Assembly (NCBI GenBank): GCA_040235415.1
Contig: JBECKR010000107.1
Location: forward strand, 1 to 7,173
From: JBECKR01 sp040235415
GTDB lineage: Bacteria; Acidobacteriota; Polarisedimenticolia; Polarisedimenticolales; Polarisedimenticolaceae
Reading direction: 5' to 3'
DNA length: 7,173 nt
Below are positions 1-6,087 of this stretch, piece after piece. Position 1 is the stretch's first letter. Each line of letters opens with the position of its first letter. A program made the translations under genes and the position numbers. Below the pieces are notes generated by a model, which saw nothing but the letters and a program-made list of their open reading frames with translations, did no database searches and was not told where the DNA came from.

Positions 1-1
1 G

Positions 2-139
2 CTCGCGGCGGTCGGCGGCGACACCGACCTCAGGCGCCGTCTCGGCGAGGCGGGCGCGGCGCGCGCCGCGGAGCGGTTCTCGCTCGAGCTCCACGTCGAT
101 CGCATGGAGCGCGTGCTGCTCGCCGCGGCGGCGCGATGA
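2..139 (+). CDS. C-terminal end of a probable GT4-type glycosyltransferase (partial)
   Basis: Only the last 45 codons are inside the window; the reading frame enters at base 2 and stops at the TGA at 137-139. The peptide contains a segment reading RLGEAGAARAAERFSLELHV followed by DRMERVL and an Ala-rich end. Many GT-B fold family 4 (glycosyl transferases group 1) proteins end this way, with an Arg-Leu-Gly-x-x-Gly-x-x-Ala helix, an E-R-F-S turn and a last amphipathic helix. The following GT2 gene starts inside its stop codon (ATGA, 136-139), so the two are translationally coupled and probably act on the same glycan. No catalytic residues are present in the visible part, so the family call rests on the tail pattern and context. 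The donor sugar cannot be told. Confidence 0.6.
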   Translation, partial: LAAVGGDTDLRRRLGEAGAARAAERFSLELHVDRMERVLLAAAAR

Positions 140-1134
140 GCGCGGCACGGCGGGCCCCCGTGGCGGTCGTGGTCGTGTCGTGGAACGGGCGCGAGCACCT
201 CGCGGGCTGTCTCGCGAGCCTCGCCGGGCTCGAGCGCACCCCGGCCGAGACCGTCGTCGTCGACAACGCATCGACCGACGGTACGGTCGCGATGGTCGAG
301 GAGCGATTCCCCTGGGTTCGGGTCCGCGCGCTGTCCGAGAACACCGGATTCTGCCGCGCGAACAACGTCGGCATCGCGGCGACCTCGAGCCCCTTCGTCC
401 TCGTCCTGAACCCCGACACGCGCCTCACGGCCGGGTTCTTGGAGCACCTCCTGCCCGCGTTCGAGGCGCCGGACGTCGGGATCGCGGCCGGAAAGCTGCT
501 GCGCTTCGACGGCCGCACGCTCGATTCCTGCGGGCAGCGTCTCGCGCGCTCGCGGCAACCGATCGATCGCGGCTACGGCCGGCTCGACCGCGGCCGGTAC
601 GAGCGCGACGAGGACGTCTTCGGGGCGTGCGGCGCGGCGGCGCTCTACCGCCGGGCGGCCCTGGAGTCGATCGCGGATCCCGGTGCACGGGTGTTCGACG
701 AGGCGTTCTTCGCGTTCTACGAGGACCTCGACGTCGCGTGGCGGATGCGTCGCCTCGGCTGGCGCGCGGTCTACCGCCACCGCGCCGTCGGCTACCACGC
801 GCGCGGCGGCACGGCGCGCGGCAACCGCGCGGTGCGGCGGTTCGCGGCGCTGCTCGGACGGAGCGCGGCGGTGCGGTACCACATCGCGAAGAACCGCTAC
901 CTCGCGATCCTCCGGAACGACACGCCCGGCGCGTATCTCCGCGCGCTCCCGTTCGTGCTCGCCCGGGACGTCGCGACGGCCGCGATCCTGCTCGCGACCG
1001 CGCCCGGCGTGCTGATCCGACTCGCCCGCTCCGGCCCGCTGTTCCGAGCGGCGCTGGCCAAGAGGGCGCTGGACGCGGCGCGCCCGCGACTCCAAACTGA
1101 CCGGGGCGGGCACCCCGCCGGGGACGATCGATGA
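136..1134 (+). CDS. Family 2 glycosyltransferase (WcaA/rhamnosyltransferase-like)
   Basis: A 332-residue cytoplasmic or membrane-associated GT-A enzyme that would transfer a sugar from a nucleotide donor to a growing lipid-linked glycan. The N-terminal strand VAVVVVSWN (9-17) leads to the nucleotide-binding DNASTDGT (43-50). ENTGFCRANN (68-77) follows, then the metal-binding DxD equivalent NPD (92-94). The acceptor-side segment FGACGAAALYRR (162-173) and the catalytic-base region YEDLDVAWRMRRLGWR (185-200) are both intact, with a following His (H211). This order is typical of the COG1216-type GT2 proteins often annotated as rhamnosyltransferases. Residues about 261-287 form a hydrophobic stretch that may sit at the membrane. 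The ATG at 136 lies in the upstream stop codon without a clear Shine-Dalgarno sequence, so coupling probably drives initiation. The length is normal and the start agrees with the first family strand. Donor and acceptor are unknown. Confidence 0.92.
   Translation: MSAARRAPVAVVVVSWNGREHLAGCLASLAGLERTPAETVVVDNASTDGTVAMVEERFPWVRVRALSENTGFCRANNVGIAATSSPFVLVLNPDTRLTAGFLEHLLPAFEAPDVGIAAGKLLRFDGRTLDSCGQRLARSRQPIDRGYGRLDRGRYERDEDVFGACGAAALYRRAALESIADPGARVFDEAFFAFYEDLDVAWRMRRLGWRAVYRHRAVGYHARGGTARGNRAVRRFAALLGRSAAVRYHIAKNRYLAILRNDTPGAYLRALPFVLARDVATAAILLATAPGVLIRLARSGPLFRAALAKRALDAARPRLQTDRGGHPAGDDR
1101..1124 (+). promoter_or_regulatory. GC-rich alternative hairpins over the ribosome binding site of the next gene
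   Basis: The end of the GT2 gene can fold two mutually exclusive ways. GGCGGG (1105-1110) pairs with CCCGCC (1114-1119) around a 3-nt loop. Alternatively CCCC (1113-1116) pairs with GGGG (1120-1123), which is the core of the only Shine-Dalgarno-like run (GGGGA, 1120-1124), six nt before the ATG at 1131. A ribosome finishing the upstream gene would melt both. The base pairing is seen directly; a regulatory role is inferred. Such stems also arise by chance in sequence this GC-rich. Confidence 0.2.
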
Positions 1135-2135
1135 GACCGTGGCTGACCTACGCCGTGACCTTCGCCGTGGCCGCCGGCGTCGCGGCGTGGCTCACCCCGA
1201 AGATGCGCGAGGCGGCGCTTCGCTTCGGCATCGTCGATCGGCCGGCCGGCCCGCTCAAGACGCACCGCGAGCCGGTCCCGTACCTCGGGGGGCTCGCGAT
1301 CTATCTCGGGTTCCTGCTCTCGCTCGCGGCGACGTTGCGCTTCGGGCCCGAGGTGCTCGGCATGCTCCTGGCCGGATCGATCGTCGTGATTCTCGGCCTC
1401 GTGGACGATCTCGGTCAGCTCCGGCCGTGGACCAAGCTCGCCGGGCAGGCGGTCGCGGTCGTGGTGCTGCTGAAGTCGGGGATCTTCATCAAGCTGACGT
1501 TCCTTCCGATCTGGGTCGCGATCCCGCTCTCGGCGCTGTGGCTGCTGGCGACGACGAACGCCTTCAACCTCATCGACATCATGGACGGTCTGTCGGCGGG
1601 CACCGGAGCCGTCGCCGCGCTCGCGCTGTTCGCCGTCGCCGCGATCGGGGGAGGGGAGGCCGGGGCGACGCTCTCGGCCGCGCTCGCGGGTGCGACGCTC
1701 GGGTTCCTGCCGTCGAACTTCCAGCCGGCGAGGATCTACATGGGGGACACGGGCGCGCTGTTCCTCGGCCTCATGCTCGGGGCGCTCGCCATGAGCAACG
1801 CCTACACCCGCCACACCGCGGTCGCGGCCGTGGGCCCGGCGCTGATCCTCGGGGTGGCGCTGTTCGACATGCTGTTCGTCATGTGGGTGCGCTTCCGGCG
1901 CGGAATGCCGGTCATGCTGGGGAGCCCGGACCACGTCGCCCTGCGGCTGCGGAGATGGCGCCTCACGACTCGCCAGACGGTGGCGGCGTCGTACGCCGCG
2001 ACCGCCGTGCTGGGCGGGTGCGCGGTCGCGATGAGCCTCTCGGGGACGCGCGCCGCGATCGCGATCCTCGGGTCGCTCGGGGTCGCGGCGCTCGTCGCGG
2101 CGTTCTGGCTCAACCGGATCGACATGAGGCTGTGA
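1131..2135 (+). CDS. Polyprenyl-phosphate sugar-1-phosphate transferase (WecA/TagO/MraY superfamily)
   Basis: A 334-residue multi-pass inner-membrane enzyme (about ten hydrophobic segments) of glycosyl transferase family 4 in the Pfam sense. It would transfer a sugar-1-phosphate, commonly a HexNAc-phosphate, from a UDP-sugar to undecaprenyl phosphate, the committing step of a lipid-linked glycan. Family motifs are all visible. DRPAGPLKTHREPVPYLGG (36-54) is the first cytoplasmic loop. VDDLGQL (91-97) carries the Asp-Asp pair D92/D93. NAFNLIDIMDGL (143-154) holds N143, N146, D149 and D152. MGDTG (204-208) carries D206, a magnesium ligand region, and LFD follows at D246. The last cytoplasmic loop, GSPDHVALRLRRW (264-276), takes the place of the His-rich/His-Arg-Leu motif. 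The D-R-P/K-T-H loop and NLIDIMDGL resemble WecA/TagO more than peptidoglycan MraY. The ATG overlaps the GT2 stop (ATGA). The exact sugar is unknown. Confidence 0.9.
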   Translation: MRPWLTYAVTFAVAAGVAAWLTPKMREAALRFGIVDRPAGPLKTHREPVPYLGGLAIYLGFLLSLAATLRFGPEVLGMLLAGSIVVILGLVDDLGQLRPWTKLAGQAVAVVVLLKSGIFIKLTFLPIWVAIPLSALWLLATTNAFNLIDIMDGLSAGTGAVAALALFAVAAIGGGEAGATLSAALAGATLGFLPSNFQPARIYMGDTGALFLGLMLGALAMSNAYTRHTAVAAVGPALILGVALFDMLFVMWVRFRRGMPVMLGSPDHVALRLRRWRLTTRQTVAASYAATAVLGGCAVAMSLSGTRAAIAILGSLGVAALVAAFWLNRIDMRL

Positions 2136-2139
2136 GGAG
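2134..2139 (+). promoter_or_regulatory. Ribosome binding site that decides the FAD-enzyme start
   Basis: GAGGAG lies five nt before the ATG at 2145. An in-frame GTG at 2139 overlaps the last G of this site, so it is unlikely to be used. The ATG start also places the protein directly at the Rossmann strand MIAIIGGG. Confidence 0.75.
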
Positions 2140-2144
2140 TGTCC

Positions 2145-3455
2145 ATGATCGCGATCATCGGGGGCGGGCTCGCCGGAATGTCGACCGCGCTGCACCTCGG
2201 CGACCGCCCGCACGTCGTGCTGGAGGCGGACGCCCTGCCTGGCGGCATCTGCCGCTCGCGCCACGTCGACGGCTTCACGTTCGACTACACCGGGCACCTC
2301 CTGCACGTTCGGGACCCCCGCGCCATCGCTCTGATCGACACGCTGCTGCCGGACGCGTTCGAGGTCGTGTCGCGCCGGGCCGCGATCCGGTCCTGCGGAG
2401 CCACCCTTCCGTTCCCGTACCAGGCGAACCTTCACGGACTGCCGCGCGAGCGCGTCGCGGAGTGCATCCTGGGATTCGTGGAGTCGCTCGGACGACCGCT
2501 GCCCGACGATCCGCGGACCTCGTTTCGGGACTGGTCGCTCGCCGTGTTCGGCCCCGGGATCAGCGAAGGGTTCATGTTCTCGTACAACCGCAAGCTGTTC
2601 CGGCGCGAACCGGAGGCGATGACCGCGGACTGGGTGGCCTGGGCGGTGCCGAAGCCGACCCTCGCCGAGGTCGTGCGCGGCGCGCTCGGGATCGAGAACC
2701 GCGGCATGGGATACAACCCGACCTTCCGGTACCCCCGCTCCGGCGGGATCGAGGCGGTGCCGGCCGCGTTCGCGAGCCGGATGCGAAGCCTGCGCTGCGG
2801 GGCCCGGGTCGCGGCGGCCGATCTCGACCGCCGGACGGTCACGCTCCACGACGGCTCGACGCTCGCCTGGGACCGCCTCGTCGTGACCTGCCCGCTGCCG
2901 GCGTTCCTGCGGATGGCGCGGGGCGGCGGGGAGCGCTGGGCGGAGCACGCCGAGAGGCTCGACTGGTCGGTCGTCGGCTGCCTCAATCTCGGCATCGGTC
3001 GATCCGGGGTCGGGCAGGGGCTGCACTGGGTGTACTTCCCGGATCCCGACGTGCCGTTCTACCGCGTCGGGTTCCCCTCGAATTTCTCGAGGACGGTCGC
3101 CCCGGAGGGGACGTCCTCGATGTACGTCGAGTTCGGCCTCGCGCGCGGCGAGCGCTTCGACCCCGACGCGCTCGAGCGGGCCGCGCTCGAGGCTCTGCGG
3201 CGCGAGGGCTTCCTCGACCCCGGCGACCGCGTCGTGGCCCGCGACGCGGTCCGGATCGACCCGGGCTACGTCATCTTCGACGCCGCGCGGCAGGAGGTCC
3301 TGGGCCGGGTCCTTCCGGCCCTCGAGGACGCCGGGGTGCATCCGATCGGACGGTACGGCGCCTGGACCTACTCCTACATGGAGCGGGCGATCCTCGACGG
3401 CCTGGAGCTCGCCGAGCGTCTCGGCGGGACTGGATTCCTGGAACGAGCGGAATAA
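2145..3455 (+). CDS. FAD-dependent UDP-galactopyranose-mutase-like / amine-oxidase-like enzyme
   Basis: A 436-residue predicted cytoplasmic flavoenzyme. The N-terminal dinucleotide-binding fold is GGGLAGMSTALHL (6-18), with the ribose-binding acid E27 at the end of strand 2 and a Gly pair at 33-34 (LPGGICRS). The pattern then follows UDP-galactopyranose mutases and related NAD(P)-binding amine oxidases. DYTGHLLHV (47-55) sits where mutases have Y-G-P-H-x-F-H. LPFPYQANLHGLP (88-100) matches the F-P-x-P-x-N-L segment, and YNRKLF (147-152) matches the Y-T/N-x-K-x-W region. YPRSGGIEAVPAAF (186-199) and the final GRYGAWTYSYMERAI (402-416) match the FAD-clasping V-G-R-x-G-x-Y-x-Y-x-x-M end. Databases often mislabel such proteins protoporphyrinogen oxidase. 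The canonical mutase residues are only partly kept, so the substrate could be another UDP-hexose or a lipid. Its place after the sugar-phosphate transferase supports glycan work. Confidence 0.8.
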   Translation: MIAIIGGGLAGMSTALHLGDRPHVVLEADALPGGICRSRHVDGFTFDYTGHLLHVRDPRAIALIDTLLPDAFEVVSRRAAIRSCGATLPFPYQANLHGLPRERVAECILGFVESLGRPLPDDPRTSFRDWSLAVFGPGISEGFMFSYNRKLFRREPEAMTADWVAWAVPKPTLAEVVRGALGIENRGMGYNPTFRYPRSGGIEAVPAAFASRMRSLRCGARVAAADLDRRTVTLHDGSTLAWDRLVVTCPLPAFLRMARGGGERWAEHAERLDWSVVGCLNLGIGRSGVGQGLHWVYFPDPDVPFYRVGFPSNFSRTVAPEGTSSMYVEFGLARGERFDPDALERAALEALRREGFLDPGDRVVARDAVRIDPGYVIFDAARQEVLGRVLPALEDAGVHPIGRYGAWTYSYMERAILDGLELAERLGGTGFLERAE

Positions 3456-3502
3456 ATTAGCCTTCCTGGGATTCGTCTCGAAGCATCCGTGGAGGCTCTC
3501 GC
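3451..3502 (+). promoter_or_regulatory. Intergenic leader, possible weak promoter for the downstream block
   Basis: This stretch covers the only substantial gene gap in the window. It begins with the AT-rich AATAAATTAG, which stands out in the very GC-rich surroundings. TAAATT (3453-3458) matches the sigma-70 -10 box at four of six positions, but there is no convincing -35 at the right distance. No stem followed by a T-run was found, so no intrinsic terminator is called. A promoter here is inferred from composition and from the change of gene function across the gap. Confidence 0.25.
3491..3495 (+). promoter_or_regulatory. Ribosome binding site for the ABC ATPase
   Basis: GGAGG lies seven nt before the GTG at 3503. 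It is the cleanest Shine-Dalgarno sequence in the window and sets the ATPase start. It fits independent, uncoupled initiation after the intergenic gap. Confidence 0.75.
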
Positions 3503-4438
3503 GTGCCGATCGAACCGCCTGTCGTCCGTCTCGACGGCCTCGTCAAGACGTTCCGCGGGCACCTCGGCCTCGGAAAGCACGTCGCGGTCGACGGCCTCAC
3601 GCTCGAGGTCCGGCGCGGGGAGATCTTCGGGCTTCTCGGGCCCAACGGCGCCGGCAAGACGACGACGCTGAAGACGATGATGGGCCTGCTGCGGCCGGAC
3701 CGCGGCGAGGTCCGGCTCCTGGGGCTCTCGCCGACCGACCCGGCCGCCCGCGCCAGGGTCGGCTTCCTCCCGGAGAATCCCTACTTCTACGACTACCTGA
3801 CCGGCGAGGAGTTCCTCGACTTCTACGGCCGGCTCCACGGCATCCCGGCGGCCGAGCGCCGCCGCCGGATCGCCGAGATCCTGGCGCGCGTCGGGCTCGA
3901 GGGCCGCTCGCGCGGCTCGCTCCGGAAGTTCTCGAAGGGCATGGTGCAGCGCATCGGTCTCGCGCAGGCGCTGCTGCACCGCCCGGAGCTCGTCGTCCTC
4001 GACGAGCCGATGTCGGGGCTCGATCCGATCGGACGTCGCGAGGTCCGGGACCTGATCCTGGCGCAGCGCGAGGCCGGCCGGACGGTCTTCTTCTCGAGCC
4101 ACATCCTGCAGGACGCCGAGATGCTGTGCGACCGCGTCGCGATCCTGGTCCGCGGCAGGGTGCGCTACGAGGGCACGCTCGACGCCCTCGGCGACCGCCA
4201 GCCGCGGTGGTTCGAGGTCGCGATCGTGGGGCCGGTCCCCGCGGAGTGGAGCGGCGAGGTCTGCTCGAGCCAGGGGGGCCAGACGCTGGTCCGGGTGCCG
4301 GACGTCGAGACCCTGACGCGCCTGCTGGCCGCGACGCCGGCCGCCGGCGGCCAGGTCGTCTCGGTCTGGCCGCGGCGCGAGACCCTCGAGGACCTCTTCC
4401 TGCGGCACGTCGGCGCCGCGGCGGAGGGCGGGGCGTGA
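3503..4438 (+). CDS. ABC transporter ATP-binding protein, pilus-cluster type (Myxococcus PilH-like)
   Basis: A 311-residue cytoplasmic ATPase that powers the permease encoded next. Walker A is GPNGAGKT (46-53). The Q-loop position reads FLPENPYFYDYLTGEEFLDF, with Glu91 where Gln is usual. The signature is the degenerate FSKGMVQR (143-150), Walker B is LVVLDEP (163-169), the D-loop is SGLDP (171-175) and the switch His is H200 (SSH). A C-terminal domain of about 85 residues (from about 226) follows the nucleotide-binding domain. The Pro-Glu-Asn-Pro Q-loop and F-S-K-G-M signature are common in the ABC-2 class (CcmA/DrrA/NatA type). The GTG start is set by GGAGG at 3491. The stop overlaps the permease start by 4 nt. 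Because a prepilin peptidase lies two genes on, a role like Myxococcus xanthus PilH in pilus biogenesis is likely but inferred; the transported substrate of that system is not established. The symbol is left empty because pilH also names an unrelated Pseudomonas regulator. Confidence 0.9.
   Translation: MPIEPPVVRLDGLVKTFRGHLGLGKHVAVDGLTLEVRRGEIFGLLGPNGAGKTTTLKTMMGLLRPDRGEVRLLGLSPTDPAARARVGFLPENPYFYDYLTGEEFLDFYGRLHGIPAAERRRRIAEILARVGLEGRSRGSLRKFSKGMVQRIGLAQALLHRPELVVLDEPMSGLDPIGRREVRDLILAQREAGRTVFFSSHILQDAEMLCDRVAILVRGRVRYEGTLDALGDRQPRWFEVAIVGPVPAEWSGEVCSSQGGQTLVRVPDVETLTRLLAATPAAGGQVVSVWPRRETLEDLFLRHVGAAAEGGA
4423..4428 (+). promoter_or_regulatory. Ribosome binding site supporting the permease GTG start
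   Basis: GGAGGG lies six nt before the GTG at 4435, inside the ATPase coding sequence. It supports starting the permease at 4435. The frame stays open upstream to 4126, but that part is low-complexity Arg/Gly/Pro sequence translated from the ATPase gene in the wrong frame. Confidence 0.7.
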
Positions 4439-5241
4439 CGGCGACGGCGGAGGCAGCGCCCCGGCGCCCGCGCGTCACCGCGGCGGTCGGGGCGATCGCG
4501 CTGAACACGTTCCGCGAGGCCGTGCGGGACCGCATCCTGTACCTCCTGCTGGCGTTCGCGCTGCTCATGATCGTGAGCTCGCGCGTGCTCTCGATGCTCA
4601 CCGTCGGCGACGAGGGCAAGATCATCAAGGACCTCGGGCTGTCCTCGATCTCGATCTTCGGCGTGTTGACCTCGGTGTTCGTCGGCGTATCGCTCGTGTT
4701 CAAGGAGATCGACAAGCGCACGGTCTACACCCTGCTCGCGAATCCGGTGCGCCGCTGGCAGTTCGTCGTCGGGAAGTTCGCGGGGCTCGCGCTCGTGCTC
4801 CTCATGAACGTCGTGCTGATGTCCGCGGCGCTCGTCGCGCTGCTGCTCGCCCGCGGCGACACCGTCCTGCGGCTCGTACCGGCGATCGTGCTGATCTACG
4901 TCGAGCTCCTGCTCGTGACCGCGTTCGCGTTCCTGTTCTCGAGCTTCGCGAACCCGATCCTCTCGGCGATCGGCACCGTCGCGACCTACGTCGTGGGGCA
5001 CCTGTCGTGGAGCTTCGAGCTCCTCAAGGACCGCGTCCCGGAAGGCGCCCCGCGAGTGCTGTGCGACGTGCTCCACGCCGCGCTGCCGAACCTCGACCGC
5101 CTCGACGTCAAGGCGCGGGTGGTCCACGATCTCGCCGTCCCGGGCCCGTTCCTGGGCTGGGCGGCGCTCTACGGGGTGTCGTACGCGCTCGCGGTGCTGG
5201 TCGTGGCCTGCGTCGTGTTCGAGCGCCGCGACTTCAACTGA
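4435..5241 (+). CDS. ABC-2 type transporter permease (Myxococcus PilI-like)
   Basis: A 268-residue inner-membrane protein, partner of the preceding ATPase. After a short polar N-terminus, about six hydrophobic segments lie near residues 34-56, 68-89, 117-139, 147-170, 174-195 and 240-262. The cytoplasmic loop KEIDKRTVYTLLANPVRRWQ (90-109), followed by FVVGKFAG, is the classic ABC-2 permease coupling segment (acidic residue, T-L/V, L-x-x-P-V-x-R, G-K), expected to touch the ATPase. The region between segments 5 and 6 (about 196-238) is soluble and probably faces the periplasm. GTG at 4435 overlaps the ATPase stop (GTGA) and has a good ribosome binding site. The ATPase-permease pair followed by a repeat protein and a prepilin peptidase suggests the pilus-associated transporter of Myxococcus-type clusters. 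A general exporter cannot be excluded. Confidence 0.88.
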   Translation: MTATAEAAPRRPRVTAAVGAIALNTFREAVRDRILYLLLAFALLMIVSSRVLSMLTVGDEGKIIKDLGLSSISIFGVLTSVFVGVSLVFKEIDKRTVYTLLANPVRRWQFVVGKFAGLALVLLMNVVLMSAALVALLLARGDTVLRLVPAIVLIYVELLLVTAFAFLFSSFANPILSAIGTVATYVVGHLSWSFELLKDRVPEGAPRVLCDVLHAALPNLDRLDVKARVVHDLAVPGPFLGWAALYGVSYALAVLVVACVVFERRDFN

Positions 5242-5244
5242 GCC

Positions 5245-6087
5245 GTGCGCAAGCTGATGCCGCTCGTGCTGTTCCTCCTCGGCGTCGCCGGCGCCGCGTC
5301 GGGGCTGCGCGGCCTGCAGCGCATCGGGGACCTCCGGACCGCGGACGAGCTCCTGTACCTCCCGAACGGCCGCTACCTGCGCATCGTCAGCCTCGGACAC
5401 CGCGCCCTCATGGCCGACCTCGTGTATCTCTGGGCGATCCAGTACTACTCGAACTACGACCGCGCCGACCGCTTCCGCTACGTCGAGCACGTGTTCGGCA
5501 ACGTCATCCCGGAGCTCGATCCGCACTACGTCGACGCGTACACGCTGGGAGCGCTGATCCTGACGGTGGAGGCGAAGGACGTCGACGCCGGCCTCCGCGT
5601 GCTCGACAAGGGGATGCGGGACAACCCGGACGACTACCTCCTGCCGTACCTCGCGGGCTGGGAGGCGTACCACGCCGGCCTGTACGAGCGATCCGCCCGC
5701 TACTTCGCTGAGGCCGCGTCGAAGCCCGGGGCGCCCGCGGTGATCCTGCGCAACCGCGCGGGCGCCGTCGCGAGGGCGGGAGACCTGCGGGAGGCGTACG
5801 CCCTGTGGCGCGAGCTGTACCTCGACCCCGGGAGCGACGCGGTCACCCGCGGGGTCGCCGAGCGCCGCATGCGCGATCTCGCGGTCCGGATCGACCTCGA
5901 GACGCTCGAGCGCGCCGTCGAGCGCTTTCGGACCCGCAACGGGCGTCCTCCGCGCGCGCTCTCGGAGCTCGTACGGGCGGGCGAGATCCGCGAGGTTCCG
6001 ATCGACCCCGACGGCCGGCCGTACGCCTACGACCCGTCCAGCGGCAAGGTCGGCTCGACCGCCGGCCGGATCCTGGGGAACCCGTGA
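5245..6087 (+). CDS. Membrane-anchored TPR-like protein with a pseudopilin-like C-terminal segment
   Basis: A 280-residue protein with no firm name. MRKLMPLVLFLLGVAGAASG at the N-terminus is a signal peptide or signal anchor without a lipobox Cys, so the rest should lie in the periplasm. Residues 36-72 contain LGHRALMADLVYLWAIQYYS, a conserved-looking aromatic helix. Helical repeats of TPR character follow at about 73-106, 108-140, 141-173 and 175-195, for example PHYVDAYTLGALIL, YLLPYLAGWEAYHAGLYERS and RAGAVARAGDLREAYALWRE. After a helix rich in Arg and Glu, the tail (227-270) reads FRTRNGRPPRALSELVRAGE and then VPIDPDGRPYAYDPSSG. That is the layout of the C-terminus of type II secretion pseudopilin GspG (x-G-x-x-P, L-x-x-L, P-x-D-P-x-G-x-P-Y-x-Y). 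The start is GTG at 5245, three nt after the permease stop; no strong ribosome site is seen. It may be the accessory subunit of the ABC transporter, in the place of Myxococcus PilG. This is inference. Confidence 0.75.
   Translation: MRKLMPLVLFLLGVAGAASGLRGLQRIGDLRTADELLYLPNGRYLRIVSLGHRALMADLVYLWAIQYYSNYDRADRFRYVEHVFGNVIPELDPHYVDAYTLGALILTVEAKDVDAGLRVLDKGMRDNPDDYLLPYLAGWEAYHAGLYERSARYFAEAASKPGAPAVILRNRAGAVARAGDLREAYALWRELYLDPGSDAVTRGVAERRMRDLAVRIDLETLERAVERFRTRNGRPPRALSELVRAGEIREVPIDPDGRPYAYDPSSGKVGSTAGRILGNP

Noticed and set aside
2139..2144. GTG at 2139 as the start of the FAD enzyme
   Set aside because: It overlaps the GAGGAG ribosome site; the ATG at 2145 has proper spacing and fits the family N-terminus.
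2145..2158. A perfect 14-bp palindrome, ATGATCGCGATCAT, over the FAD-enzyme start codon
   Set aside because: It encodes the conserved Rossmann strand Met-Ile-Ala-Ile-Ile with the genome's preferred ATC and GCG codons, so codon bias explains it. No second copy was noticed elsewhere in the window.
897..3341. An 814-codon open frame on the minus strand
   Set aside because: It lies opposite three well-supported genes, and its product is low-complexity Arg/Glu/His/Pro/Asp sequence with no fold-like hydrophobic pattern. High G+C makes stop codons rare in antisense frames.
1139..3460. A 773-codon open frame on the plus strand in another frame
   Set aside because: It is Arg/Gly/Ala/Pro-rich and overlaps the sugar-phosphate transferase and FAD enzyme, whose family motifs are clear. 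It is a composition shadow.
3374..4408. A 344-codon minus-strand open frame opposite the ATPase
   Set aside because: The plus strand carries a complete ordered set of ABC ATPase motifs; the antisense product looks like biased filler.
5805..6083. N-terminal extension of the prepilin peptidase to 5805
   Set aside because: The extension is an Arg-rich out-of-frame reading of the preceding gene. The typical family N-terminus begins at the GTG at 6084.
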